Origin: Earliella scabrosa
Taxonomy: Eukaryota > Basidiomycota > Agaricomycetes > Polyporales > Polyporaceae
Assembly: GCA_022605405.1 (NCBI GenBank)
Contig: JABYQQ010000006.1
Location: 1,550,001-1,614,000 of the forward strand
Direction of reading: 5' to 3'
DNA length: 64,000 nt
Below are positions 50,931-61,944 of this stretch, in pieces; positions within the stretch are counted from its first letter, which is position 1; each line of letters begins with the position of its first letter. Made by a program: the position numbers and the translations under genes. Under the pieces are notes generated by a model, which was given only the letters and a program-made list of their open reading frames with translations, ran no database searches and was not told the DNA's origin.

Positions 50931-52584
50931 GTTCAGCTACCAAGCGAGTCAGCCAGCCATCCAAAAGAGATGGCTACAAACATGATGGGATGTGCGAGGG
51001 CAGGAGATCCTGAGTTAATGGTCGCACTTGATCCACAGTGCCCATGATGCGATTCCCATGGTGCAAACCTCGCAGTCCCCACGCAGACACACAGTAAACG
51101 GACTCACCCTGTGGAATTTACGACGAAGGATGAGGGCTTACCGAGTTGCACACACTGGCAATACTAGACTCCTCAACGTCAATCCCTTCACACGGCACCT
51201 ATCCTTGAGTCCGGCTGAACTCCAACAGAGGTTGTGTCTAGTAGTGAGTCTTCAATGTCCGTGCAGGCGATGGACGTCCATAAGTCGATGTGGAGGAGAG
51301 TGAGTTGCATAGCATTTGTTCGTGGTATAGGCTATACCAGCTCGACACTGCCGGCGTCCCGACGACGCGACACCTGCCATGTGGCACTTGAGCGCCCGGT
51401 AGACGCTCAGTCGTCACTGACTGAGTCTGACTCAATGGTAACCACTGTTACGTACATACACCCGATTCCCCCGTTCGGTGGGTCACCTCAGCAAACCGTT
51501 ACTTATCTCTGCACCTTTGAACTTTCTGACATCTGCGCCGCCCGGCGCGCTCTCGTACACAAGTGAACGTACTGTCCCGAGCTGAGGAAGAGAGTCGATG
51601 TGTCCTTGGCCGTTCCCTCGGCGGATTGCCGTCCAGGCTGGTGCGAAGCGTCGGGAGGATGTTGGTGCGGTTGTGAGTGTCGTCATCATGAAGGTTGCTC
51701 TGAAGTAGACTCTGATGCTGACCTACGATGCTGCGCCTCGCCGAGGAGAACTTTGCATAAGCTTCGACCGCGCAATAATCCATAATATAGATTGATGACC
51801 CGACGCGGGGATACTTAGAGCGACTGGAGGGTATTTATGAGAAGGCGATGAGCCCTGCCACGGGCGTGCCTGGTTGCTGGGATGACTATTGTGATGTGTA
51901 CGAGTGCGTACGTTATGGCGTTGGAATAATGCCATGGACTGGATGTCCTCACAGGCTGTCCCGAGCGAACCAAGATCCGGGACGGTCAAAGTTCAAGGTG
52001 TCTTCCATTGATGTCCAATGTTCGTGTTGTAGCTATGTCGATGGACAGAACGGCAAATGTCCAACTACGGTGGCTAACATCATTGCCATAGGGCCAATGG
52101 ATGATCCGCCAGTTGTCTGACTGAATGCGGAGACAGTACACTCCGAATTAGATTGAAATACGCTCGACCGGTCCCAGGCGAATGATTCAGTTTCTTTCCG
52201 AGTCGGTCGGGGTCACGGCTCGTCGGGCCGCCCGGCGCCGCGGGGGTGGTCATATTCGAGCTCGAGGCGTTGAAGTCGTCCACAACTCTCGAGGTTAGGG
52301 CACGCTGATTTTATCGCAAGGCTGCATGTTCAACACGCTGTGGGAGTCTCTACACCGTCTCGGTCTCCTGTAACGCTCAACCTGATGGCGATTTGACCTT
52401 ACATTGAGAACCTCAATTGGTAAGGCAGAAGTACTGCTCTTTGTATGACAAGGTCCGTGCTTAAGTGATACGATGGGAGGATATCCTTGTATGTCAGGGC
52501 TTTTGTAGGTTGTCGACTACAATCCTGTGGCGGTGATCCCGCGCCCGACGCACGCGGCCCCGCCCTGGCCCGGCGCCCCGCAGA
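50931..52584. other. Intergenic, upstream of the giant gene
   Basis: 1.65 kb, presumably with the promoter of the minus-strand giant gene near 50931-51100. No other exon, tRNA or repeat was identified. Confidence 0.4.
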
Positions 52585-52610
52585 TACAGTCGACTCCCTT
52601 GTAACCCATA
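52585..52610 (+). repeat. Left terminal inverted repeat
   Basis: TACAGTCGACTCCC followed by TTGTAACCCATA; pairs with the right end of the element. Confidence 0.75.
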
Positions 52611-53231
52611 CCCCTTGGGAGACCCCCCAAATTATGGGTTTTGACGGGTTATGGGGTATCAAAGTAAGCGCTCAATGGGATCTGGGCGTTAAACGCGAGT
52701 TAGCGCCCATGCTGCGTAACTTCGACGCGTCGGAGGAAGGATTGGCTCCCTCTGAATTTGGTTGTGGGATAACTAACATGTTCTAAGTGAGCTTTTTGGG
52801 AGTTATCACGCAATTGGTGCCCCAACAGGTGTCATATCATCGGCGCTGATGCCCCAATAAGGGGCCAATTATGGGTTATCGACCCCCAATATGGCTATGG
52901 GTTATGGGGTATCACGGGTTTATGGGTTACACGCCCAGGTGTGCGCCGGGAGCCTGGGATATCTGGTCGGAAGTTATCTGTGGGTGCAACTTTGGATATT
53001 GGGCGGTGATCTGGCGGCCGGCGCCTAGTCATCGAGCCCATATCGCTTTGCCCGATATCTGTTCGATGTCTGGCCCATGACCTTCCAGTATTGAAGCGCC
53101 GGTCGGAAATTATCTGGCCGCCCCGAATTCCCAGATATCGGAACCGACCCAGGGCTCACCTGAGCGTGTATGGCCTGCAAACCGACTCGGGATCATCAAA
53201 AATCTATGGCTTATCACGGGTTATGGGTTTT

Positions 53232-53263
53232 GGCGTGTATGGGTTAGAGGGGAGTCGACTGTA
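53232..53263 (-). repeat. Right terminal inverted repeat
   Basis: On the minus strand reads TACAGTCGACTCCCC then TCTAACCCATACACGCC, matching the left end with small differences. Confidence 0.75.
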
Positions 53264-53747
53264 ACAGACGCCATGTCCGTTACGACATCCCGCGACTCAT
53301 CAACGACTCATTCCCAGCTCATTCCCAGCTCATTCCAATTTCCCTCGCATGCCAGTGGCATGTGGCATCGCTGTCCCACAAGCTGGATGGATTCGACGGG
53401 CCATAAGTGGCCATAACCCGATTGGCACCCCAGTAAGTACAACGAGATACCAAAAGAGCAGTACTTACTTGTTCCGAGTACTGATGCGCCGAGGCATGCC
53501 AGGAACGGAGCCTTTTCAAATTTGCATGAAAAGAGGCAAAAGAGGCACAGCCTAGCGTTTGATATTATTAGTCCAACAACAAGGACACGCGGACGCTCGC
53601 CACTCTTTTCGCCTCTTCGGGCGCACACATCTGTCTTCCAGTCGCTAAGAGACACGCCTTCTGGCATGCTCTCTTCATAAATCCCCCCGCCGTCTATTTT
53701 CACCCCCGATCCTAACAGGAGACGACCACTGGGTGCTGCTACCAATC
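53264..53747. promoter_or_regulatory. Upstream region of surface protein gene
   Basis: 484 bp. Includes an 11-bp tandem repeat (CTCATTCCCAG) at 53307-53336 and a TATA-like cataaat at about 53677, ~70 bp before the ATG at 53748. No gene seen. Confidence 0.4.
53307..53336. repeat. 11-bp tandem repeat, ~2.7 copies
   Basis: CTCATTCCCAG occurs at 53307-53317 and 53318-53328 with a partial third copy ending at 53336. Confidence 0.85.
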
Positions 53748-55128
53748 ATGTTCTCTGTGCTGGGTATCGCGCTGGCCATCTCGGTCTGGAGTGTTCGTGC
53801 ACAGGAGGGGACGACCAATGCGACGTGTTTCGAGGAGTTCAACTGGGTGCGTTCCTACATCATCGCAATGGGTCGTGATTGTTGACCGACCCGCGCAGAT
53901 GAGGAACTCGAAGGGCCAGAGTCCGTGTCTTATAACAGCCTGGATGAGTGTTCCATGCCATCCCAATCCAGGTACGCACCGATACATCACTCGATCGTTG
54001 ACCTCAAGTTTGAACTCTTCAAAGGGTGGTTCGTTTCCGGACCACTCACTCCCGGAACGTTTTACCTCGGCCCTCCCGCGGGGAGCGACGTGTTCGAGTG
54101 TCAATGCAACACGGTGTTGTACTCGGTCTACGCTGCTTGTGCCTTCTGTCAACGGCATACGGATAACCTGGGTATCGCAAAGTAAGTGCGCTCAAGCCTG
54201 TTATTGCTACATTGAAACGAGCTCTACCACTCTCCCAGCTTCACGCTATTCACCGAGAACTGTCCTGCTGAGAGCATCCGGGGTGCTGTGTGCGTATTTC
54301 ATCACTCTGCTCACGATTCCGATCATTAATGGGTACTAGCTATCCTGAGAACATCCCCGATGAAACTGCTATCCCTTCTTGGGCGTATCTGGACTTACTA
54401 GTGAGTGCTGCCGACTCCATATCGTTCTCCCTCTTATCTGAGGATTGTGCTCAGGGTGATCGATGGAACGAGCCAGCAGCCTCGGACTTCGCAGCGAGAG
54501 GTGAGTCTATTACTGCATCCCCAACCCACCTTACAGACTCTGAGCTCTTCAATTGGCAGGCGTTCCGGAAAGCACGCATTCCAGTCCTCCTTCTTCCACG
54601 TCCTCTCCGCTGCCATCTACTGAGGCGAGCACTTCGGCCTCAAGCCAACCTGCATCCACCACAACCGGGGCTGACTCCGGCTCTCCCACCGCTGACTCCA
54701 GCAACACCGGATCGACTTCATCAAAGAGCGTCGTTGGGCCTGCGGTGGGCGGTGCCGTCGGAGGTGTCGCGCTTGTCGTCCTCGTTGGGGCGGGTGTCTT
54801 TCTGTTCCTCCGTCGCCGGCGCGCTCAAGCCCCTCCTCCTGATCTGCCTGAGACTGCCGTCCTCAGCCCCGAACACTACGGGTATGGGAGCCACTACGGG
54901 CTTCCCCCTGAATCAGAGAAGACTGTGCTTTACGTACGTCCTTGCGCATGCTATGCAGCTCTGAGCTCACAATCGCCGCAGAACCCCGACGACCCCAGCA
55001 CCTATCCTTCAGCACAGAACATGAGCTGGACCCACGGCGCGCCGACTACAGGCACGGAAAGTGGCAGTGCAACGACTCCAAACACTCAGCGCGACACCGG
55101 GTACGCTGGTCGGGCGGAGATCCAGTAA
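53748..55128 (+). CDS. Secreted-ectodomain single-pass membrane protein (Agaricomycete Cys-rich family)
   Basis: Eight exons, 53748-53846, 53899-53971, 54025-54181, 54239-54289, 54340-54400, 54455-54500, 54560-54933 and 54982-55128, give 335 aa; introns are 48-59 nt. A signal peptide (MFSVLGIALAISVWSVRA) leads into a Cys-patterned ectodomain: NSKGQSPCLITAW, ECQCNTVLYSVYAACAFCQ, NFTLFTENC and IPSWAYLDL. This pattern is widespread among basidiomycete membrane proteins of unknown function. A Ser/Thr-rich stalk (about 165-215) is followed by one TM span (about 220-246, GPAVGGAVGGVALVVLVGAGVFLFL) with stop-transfer RRRR. The cytosolic tail of ~85 residues is Pro/Tyr-containing. Likely a plasma-membrane or wall-facing sensor or adhesin; not demonstrated. 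Confidence 0.85.
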
Positions 55129-56365
55129 GCCACGGTTTGCGACCCCATGGGGATACGCCTGCGGGAGGTCTGCTGTGCTCAGTGTCTATCGCTCGTCCTG
55201 GCAACTATCAGTCGCCGTGCGGCTCGGAATTGAACTCAGACTGGGTGCTGTGTTATTGGCCATGTATCTTGTTAATCTGGACGCTTATATGTATCATATT
55301 GCGAACCTGCGACCTCAAAGCCGTGCATCGGCGTCGTGCTGCGACCTCGCGGAGCCTTCTGGCTGGTTCTTCTACTTCGGTACCCCTGGACACAACATAC
55401 GCAAATCCTCAGCGGCGATAAACATCGTTCGCATATATTTTGTTTCAACACGGACACCGTCCCTGTAGGTGGTCGGAACTCAAGGATCCACCGTTGATTT
55501 TCTCCATGTAGCCCCGGGCTGGTTGATCACTGGGAGTCCAAGTCTCCAGACAGCGGGTAAGTCATCTCTGAATCTGCGGTCAGAACCCGAAGCTAAAGTT
55601 GTGTCGGTTGCTAGCTCGTGCAGGTCTCCGGTTCTATCGGAGGATATGGGTTATTCGGTTCATGCGCCAACGCTGAAGCCCGGTAGATGGAGCTACTCAT
55701 CGCACGCACTCCAGGACTATCCTCCGCTGGGACTCGATCCCGCGGAGTGGGATGTACTCGACTAAGGGTGGAATTGCTATTCAAACGCATTAAGCCGTCT
55801 ACCACGACTCCTAGTACTGGTATGTAGATACTACTCCTTTATTCATAGCAGCCAGCTGTGTCGTATGTCGCTCCTCCTTGCCTAAGAACCTCAGCGATGA
55901 AGATCGCCCACCGCATCACACACGCATGAACAGTCGACAAATTGGCCTCTCGGCTCTCGAGCCTCGCGGTATCGGTGTCTTGTACGTGTCGTAAGCAGTT
56001 CCACCAGACGTTCAGTACAGATAATGTCCAAGCAGCGCCTATGAGAGTTTATGAGAGTGCGGCATGAGTGCCGTCTCGAGTGCCGTGTACAGCCGACACT
56101 CCAGGCCTCTGGACTGACATCATGGAATGCGCGGCAGCTTGGCGAGCGTCCACTCCGTGGCGTTCGAGGTCGCGATGACCTGTCTGTTGAGCATACACCA
56201 CTGGCAGGTGCGCTCTCGGCTGCATTCTCTTCGCTGAGAGGGGTCGCTCATGTCTTGGTACGCCATGGCCAGTCTCGGCCAAGCGATAGGCTGAGGAGCA
56301 GGCTCGCATATAACACAGGGGTAGCTCAGCGCGTACAGTCGACGAACCGTCACGAACGAAACCCC
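55129..56365. other. Intergenic, surface protein to PPxY gene 1
   Basis: 1.24 kb. A TATA sequence (catataaca) at about 56308 lies ~57 bp before the ATG at 56366. Short frames at 55469-55765 could be remnants of the local membrane-protein family but show no clear motif. Confidence 0.4.
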
Positions 56366-56787
56366 ATGGCACCTCGCTACTCCTCCAGCAGTACCTCCGT
56401 CCTCGGGCGTAGCCTCCCGCCGCAAGCGTCCAGGAGTGCCACCGTCATCATTATCCCAATCATGACGACCCTTGTTCTAATTGCCTTTCTGTTCTGTCTC
56501 TATCGGACAGCTATGAAGAAAGGCATGCGTCGTCGTCATGACCATGACGCGTCGATTCAGCTCGCCACGCAGCCTGCATGCTCGGGCGCGGATGCTCACG
56601 AGCAGTCGGAGCACTTGCAACGGCAATCTACGGTGAGGAAACTGTACCAGCACTATCGGACGTCAAATGACAGATGGCTACAACTCAGAACCCTCGGAAC
56701 ATTAGCGATCACCCTCCAACGATTCTATCCACCCCTGTTGATCCACTACCTACTCCTTCTGTTCCTCCACCCGCATATAAGCCATGA
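56366..56787 (+). CDS. Small single-TM protein with C-terminal PPxY motif, copy 1
   Basis: Exons 56366-56632 and 56689-56787, joined over a 56-nt phase-0 intron (GTGAGG...CAG), give 121 aa. A ~25-residue Ser-rich N-terminus precedes a TM span (about 26-48, TVIIIPIMTTLVLIAFLFCLY) with Lys/Arg/His-rich stop-transfer (KKGMRRRHDHD). Exon 2 is a Pro-rich tail ending VPPPAYKP, containing PPAY, a PPxY motif of the kind bound by WW domains such as those of Rsp5/NEDD4 ligases. The same final residues and exon layout recur in copy 2. No cleavable signal peptide, so probably a signal-anchor protein. No known family recognised. Confidence 0.72.
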
Positions 56788-57322
56788 GTAGTCCTCGCGA
56801 GTTGCTTTTGTCGGAGATAGTCGCATGCACTTCCATCCCAACTTCATGTACGATATCCGCCAGCCCCCGTATGTGTAACTTTCCAACGCGATACTCCATC
56901 GGTACATTCAGCACCACTACATATGTATAATGTGGCCAAGCTACGCAAGTTTCCAGTTGAGCGGCTACGGACGGACGTTCTGGACCCTGGCGAGTCGTGG
57001 GAACAAGGAATGATTGCCGATAAGGTGCCGTGCCATGGCTGTGCAGCCGATCCTCTTGGCCTGTACAGTCGCTGAGGCTGTCCCTCCCTCAAACTTGGCA
57101 CTCGACATGTCCGGAACGCTATCGCTACTGCGGCTCTAGGGTGAGTTCCTGTCTCATACAGTAGATCTGACAAAGGATGAGTAACCTTGGATGCTTTCAA
57201 CACTGCGCGCAGCCTCACGTGCGAGCGAGTGACTGTCGGGCGATCATATTTAACGGAAAGATCGAACCAACTGGTCCGACTCGACGCCCTTCAAGTGTAC
57301 GGCTCGAAAACCGACGACTACA

Positions 57323-57700
57323 ATGGGACTTCTGCCCTTTGAAAGCCATGGTCTTTACGCACGGGATGACTCCGACCCGCAACCTAGGAATTCCGCGGCC
57401 GTATTCGTACCCGTCGCGATAGGATTGGTGTTCTTTGTCGTTGCGTTTCTGACCTATCGGTCATGCACGCAAGGGCAGATAAACATCAGCCAGATCCGCT
57501 CATGGCCGGCCTTGAACACCAGTGGAGCGCAACGACAACCTAGGGTGAGGAACTACTGCTCTCTGACATGTCCCTTGTGCTGAGCGAGCTTATGCTAGGA
57601 TCGCGGGGCCGCGCACGACACATATGAGACAGCTCCGCCATATAGCGCTGATCCACCACCGGATGCTCCTGTTCCCCCACCACCCGCGTACAAGCCTTGA
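57323..57700 (+). CDS. Small single-TM protein with C-terminal PPxY motif, copy 2
   Basis: Exons 57323-57544 and 57599-57700, joined over a 54-nt phase-0 intron (GTGAGG...TAG), give 107 aa. The N-terminal ~28 residues are polar, then one TM span (about 31-49, AVFVPVAIGLVFFVVAFLTY). Exon 2 encodes a Pro-rich tail with APPYSADPPPDAPVPPPPAYKP-type composition: a PPY and a terminal PPAY. Overall size, intron position, donor sequence and the last seven residues match copy 1, while the TM part has diverged strongly. This indicates an old duplication with selection on the tail. Function unknown. Confidence 0.7.
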
Positions 57701-59068
57701 CGCGTGATGCGACATATCGTCACCTTTATACCGACCCTGCGCAGGTGAGAGGTTGACTCCTATACGTCTTTGCAGGCCGCTGATGGGGCACACCGTGTGC
57801 GGCGTACAGTCTTTTCATACCCTTCAGGCCGCTTCCTTACGCATCTATGACTTATCATTGCCGGATACGTTTAATATCAAGTGACTCCACCTAGCCTTTA
57901 CATCTCGTATACCGGTACTTCGCAACCGCGGGCATCTATCACTAGCGACTTCATGCCAATTTATCTTCTGAATGACATCGTGCATCGACATTTAGGATGT
58001 CCTTGGAAGCCCCTCGACATTCGAATCACAGTTGCCTCCCAGCTCTTATCCAGCACACATTTCCCCAAGCGAAGCCGGTGTTCTACCGCCGACATTTATT
58101 CCTCGGCGGCCGTAGGCATTCGCCCGTGTTGCATCGGAGCGCTGGTGTCTCGTCGAGGTGCCGTTTTGGTGACTGCATTGCTGAACATAGACTTCTGGCA
58201 CAGCATCGATATCGTGAGGATGCCGAAGGGTGCTCGCCTGGGTTATTCCCCCACCTGCACGTCCATCGGGTGACAGTCTTTGACGAGTGAGTCCGCCTAC
58301 AGCGTCGACCTTGAGCTATCCTTGTGACCGCTGTCCCTTCAAGCATCGAGAGGCGGAGGCGGTCATAGCCCAACCCACTCAAGTCTCGTCAACAAATCCT
58401 TTGCATGCTGCCATGACGCCATGTCCACCCTCTATCACATTCTCGAAACCGACCCAATCGTGTTGGGGCCATCATTACTTGTTCCCGCATGCATTCGTTC
58501 TCTAGCACGTCGCCGTACTCATGAACAGGGGGGAGGAGGGTACGTCGCGACGAGCATCCTGAGGAGGGATCGCGATACAGCGAGCCCGTGGAGGTGAGCT
58601 TGCAATGTCACCCTAGCCTCATCACATGGGACTGACTCTCTATGCTCCGTCATAATCTCTGCGTCGTGGATAACATATGACAAATGACAAGTCTCATGCG
58701 CACCACCGAGCGATCAACACGCCGCCAACTAGGAGCACGACTCTAGGTGGGCCCGCGATTCAAGACCAACGACCGCTGCCTCCACCCAAATCATCCCCAC
58801 CACCCCCTGCGTCCATGTCCATAGCGCTCAAGCCTTGCCTCTGATATCGAAGTGCAAGAATGATGTAGCGCCTCCAGAACTCGAGCTAAGCTTCTACATC
58901 AAACTTACTAGGTGACTTTCATTGGCACGTTGTTCCCGTGAGTACATCCAGATACCGCGTCTAGCGCCAGCGCCATAGCGAATATCCGGATAGAGTCGAA
59001 GAAGCATGCAAGGGATATCCGTCAAACGCTGCCTATAAGAACTCGGAACCCAAGTACAGCCTGAGACC
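57701..59068. other. Intergenic with likely relics of the PPxY family
   Basis: 1.37 kb. At about 58735-58850 a frame reads RPLPPPKSSPPPPAS...ALKPCL, similar in composition and position to the PPxY tails but lacking a clean TM exon and the PPAYKP end; it may be a decayed copy. A TATA-like cctataaga at about 59032 precedes the next candidate gene. Confidence 0.4.
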
Positions 59069-59661
59069 ATGACCACACAGGCAGTTCCAATGGCTCCGCT
59101 TGCCCCCGTCGCCGAGAGCCACAAGGAGACATCGGTCAACTATGGCATGTGGGTGGGCATCGGGATTGTCCCCTCCTTCCGCATGGTTTTCCTAGTACTG
59201 CATTGTCTACCCCGTAGCATTGGCAAGCGGGAGCCAACGGTGGGAACCCTCAGTTCGCTGATCCCGTTATCCGTCTGTTGACGAGTGGCAACAGCGGCGC
59301 AGGCACTCAGAATTGCCGTCGTCTCCTGCACTTAGCAGCGGGCAAGCTCGCTCTGGACGGGCATGGCGCAATCATCCCGCGGCCTCCCAGCCTCGCGTAC
59401 CCCCGCGGGCGTTGCTGCTTCCCCGTCGTGGGTCCGGGCCACTACTTATCTGACACCAACAACCACCTTCACCAGCCGGGCGCCGATGACCCGAACTCGA
59501 TCTCTCAGGTTGCACCGCGCACCTCTCAGGACATCTGTTCCGTTCTTACCAGGTCGAACGATCGTGGAATACCATTCAAACGCCCTACGTGGACCGCGAA
59601 GTTGTGGTGCCCAAACTGCGATAATCCATACCTCACCATCCACGCCGACGGCCACTCATAA
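59069..59661 (+). CDS. Possible diverged relative of the small TM protein family
   Basis: An ATG at 59069 lies ~35 bp after a TATA-like tataaga. The first exon encodes MTTQAVPMAPLAPVAESHKE, a TM-like span (WVGIGIVPSFRMVFLVLHCL) and KREPT, where a donor GTGGGA (59241) sits at the same relative place as in copies 1 and 2. A plausible acceptor CAG at 59311 opens a frame to 59661 (NCRRLLHLAAGK... ADGHS) that has no PPxY. The downstream part is unconvincing, so the gene may be broken or the exon choice wrong. Confidence 0.35.
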
Positions 59662-60172
59662 CGCATGCGATCCCCCATCCCTCATCCTACGTAGCTCCGC
59701 ACAGGGCCATGAAATAGCGAGGACCCTAGCTCAAAGCGGAGAAAGGATCACGAACGAGTCCACTCCACCCGACGTGTCGCTCGCATTGTCCACACACTGG
59801 CTGATGACATCACCCCTTCGCTCGCGCATGTATGACCGATTCTTCCCCACTGTAGTACAAAAACGAATGCATTGTCCAAAGCTGAGCAAGAGCATGCAGG
59901 ATCCATGTACAAGTGTAGTGAATCCAACGAGCAAAAGAGAGACGAACGCATAGTGTTGTCCGTAAGAAAGGTTGTCCGGGTTCTAATACACATTCCAAGG
60001 GAGTCAGACCCCATCCGTGGACGTTGCGCATGAGACTCACCCAACTTGACTAAAACGACGAGTAGGGTAACGATGACGAGACACAGAAAGCTGATGAACA
60101 GGGAGAACAACACTTGCAGGGTATCAAGGAAGGCCGGGGTATCGCAATCGGCAACGCAGTGAGTGAACAGCT

Positions 60173-61944
60173 TCAAGCTACATAGGACGAGCGCATGACG
60201 GGAGACGAGGGAGTCGAGAAGCGATGCGCGTTCGAAAAACCGAAGGCTCTGGATGCTTCGTAACGCGGGCTGAAGCAAACGCTATCAGACAGACGCAACC
60301 ACAGATAGAGGTGTCACGCACCTTGTGGGAGCAGAGCTTGGCCGAACACCGGCAATTGGAACGTAAAGCAGAGGCGTCCCGTAACGCGACAGTTGCTGGG
60401 GATCAATCGCCAAGAGACCGCCTTTGGAGAGCGACGCCAGACCAGAAGAGGAGAAACCAGCGCCAGGGTAGATCGGGGTGACCGAAGTGAGCACTCCGTT
60501 CGGAGCAATACCAGGAATGACGAACGGCGTAGCGCGAGGGTTCAATCCGGTCTTGCCGTCGAGGTCGTTTGCACAGTCAGTCGTCCCACGTACGAACTCG
60601 ACGGTTATGGGTGTGCTCGAATACGCTTGGCCGTGGAGTGCTTGAGCAGCCTCGAGAGCTTGAGTCGAGGTTGCGTAGTCGACGAGAGCAGAGACATGGC
60701 TGCGATCGCCACCAGCAGAAGGTAGAACCTCGAGCTTCTTGATGTCGCCATAAGGTCCAAGTAGAGGATGGAGGTCAGACAGCTGCGAGAACAGAACAGC
60801 AGGCAGGTTTTTCACGAGCAATGAGGAGGACTGAGTAGCGAAGCTGGGTGCCGGAGGACATTCAGAGGGAGGTGTCACGACGATGGAGGCTTGCAGTTGA
60901 GGGATTGCGGGACTAAGAGTCTTGACTTCGAATGGAGTGGGCGACGGCGAGGGTGAGGCGTTCGTCAGCACAGCTGCACGGTCACCGCCGTCGAGGAAAC
61001 CTGATACCAAGTTAGTCAGTGCACCACTACCACCTTCGATCGTACTCACCTTCGGACCTCTGTACGACAGCCCACGAAACATCGATGACATGACCTCTGT
61101 GAGTGGCCGCGTCAGCCCACGATAGATACCGTGCAGAGAAACCAACTTGATCTCTTTGCGGTTCAGGGCATCCATGGCCACCTTGGCCTCGTGATGATGA
61201 TTCATGACGATGAAACCACGGCGTCTCGAGGCGTTATCAACTGTGGCCAGGATCACGGCATGAGCCACAGTCCCGTAGCGAGCGAAGATCTCGGCGAATT
61301 CAACTCTGAGGATGAAGTACGTGTAAGAAGCGCGTGGCTATGGCAGGGAAGCGAACATGCATACTTGGTGAGGTCGAAAGGAAGCCCAAGCACATACAGG
61401 TTCCGCCGCATGTCCGACTGTTTTCCTCCTTTTGCGATACGAGGAATGTCCGAAGGCGGCGCAGCGGTCACAGCTCTGAAATGACGTATTCGATATGGTC
61501 GGAATAGGAGAATGTAGTAAACACGTACAGCGGACTACCATCCACGTTGTACCCAGACATGCACAGCGCTTTCCTGTCGAGACTGGTTGGGAGACAAGGT
61601 CGGCGCATATAGTCTACACTCACTTGGCGGCATCCTGAGTGGTGAACGACAATGCGAAGTATCGGCGGCCCGCTTCGAACGATTCCTCGCACTTGGCGAT
61701 GTCCCCTAAAGCACACACATACAATCAGCACCTCCGAGGATGCGACATCAAGAAAGGCAAGACTGACCTATGAGGTTGTTGAATATGTCCAGAATCTCCC
61801 GCCGAGATACTGAAGCATCGATGGTGTCAGTTAGACGCAATCGCAGGATCGTCGGTGATACTCGCCTGCGTCCGCGACGTTGTTGACATGCACGGTGAAG
61901 CCGTCTCGGGCGAACTTGAAGAGAGGGTTCGGGGAGGGCGACAT
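60173..61944 (-). CDS. RNA-binding protein with three RRM domains
   Basis: Seven exons on the minus strand: 61944-61866, 61809-61768, 61705-61624, 61573-61523, 61475-61365, 61305-60322 and 60269-60173, giving 481 aa. RRM1 (about 15-85) is FTVHVNNV, ILDIFNNLIG, RYFALSFTT, KALCMSGYNVDGSPLY. RRM2 (about 105-170) is RNLYVLGLPFDLT, FAEIFARYGTV, RRRGFIVMNHH. RRM3 (about 265-340) is SSLLVKNLPAVLFSQL, DRSHVSALVDYAT. Intron 1 uses a GC donor (CAG|GCGAGT): the GT alternative breaks RRM1. The donor after exon 4 (GTTTAC) is weak but needed for frame. The C-terminus is Ser/Pro-rich. A role in mRNA processing or decay is likely; no specific orthologue recognised. Confidence 0.8.

Larger units (their letters stand above)
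52585..53263. mobile_element. Non-autonomous DNA transposon (MITE-like) with TIRs
   Basis: A ~679 bp segment bounded by inverted copies of TACAGTCGACTCCC: left 52585-52598, right complement at about 53250-53263. Similarity continues inward with one or two mismatches as TAACCCATAC. If TA is the target duplication, the TIR begins CAGTCGACTCCC. Just inside both ends, multiple variants of TATGGGTTATGGGGTATCA occur (52625-52665, 52870-52935, 53205-53245), as subterminal repeats do in many DNA transposons. There is no transposase; open frames are short. It inserted between the giant gene and the surface-protein gene. Confidence 0.72.

Noticed and set aside
52600..53240. Telomere-like repeats (GGGTTATGGGTTA)
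   Set aside because: The words are not TTAGGG arrays and lie as subterminal repeats within a TIR-bounded element.
55690..55760. Possible tRNA (GGGACTCGATCCC arm)
   Set aside because: Only a T-arm-like hairpin; no acceptor stem or anticodon arm could be paired.
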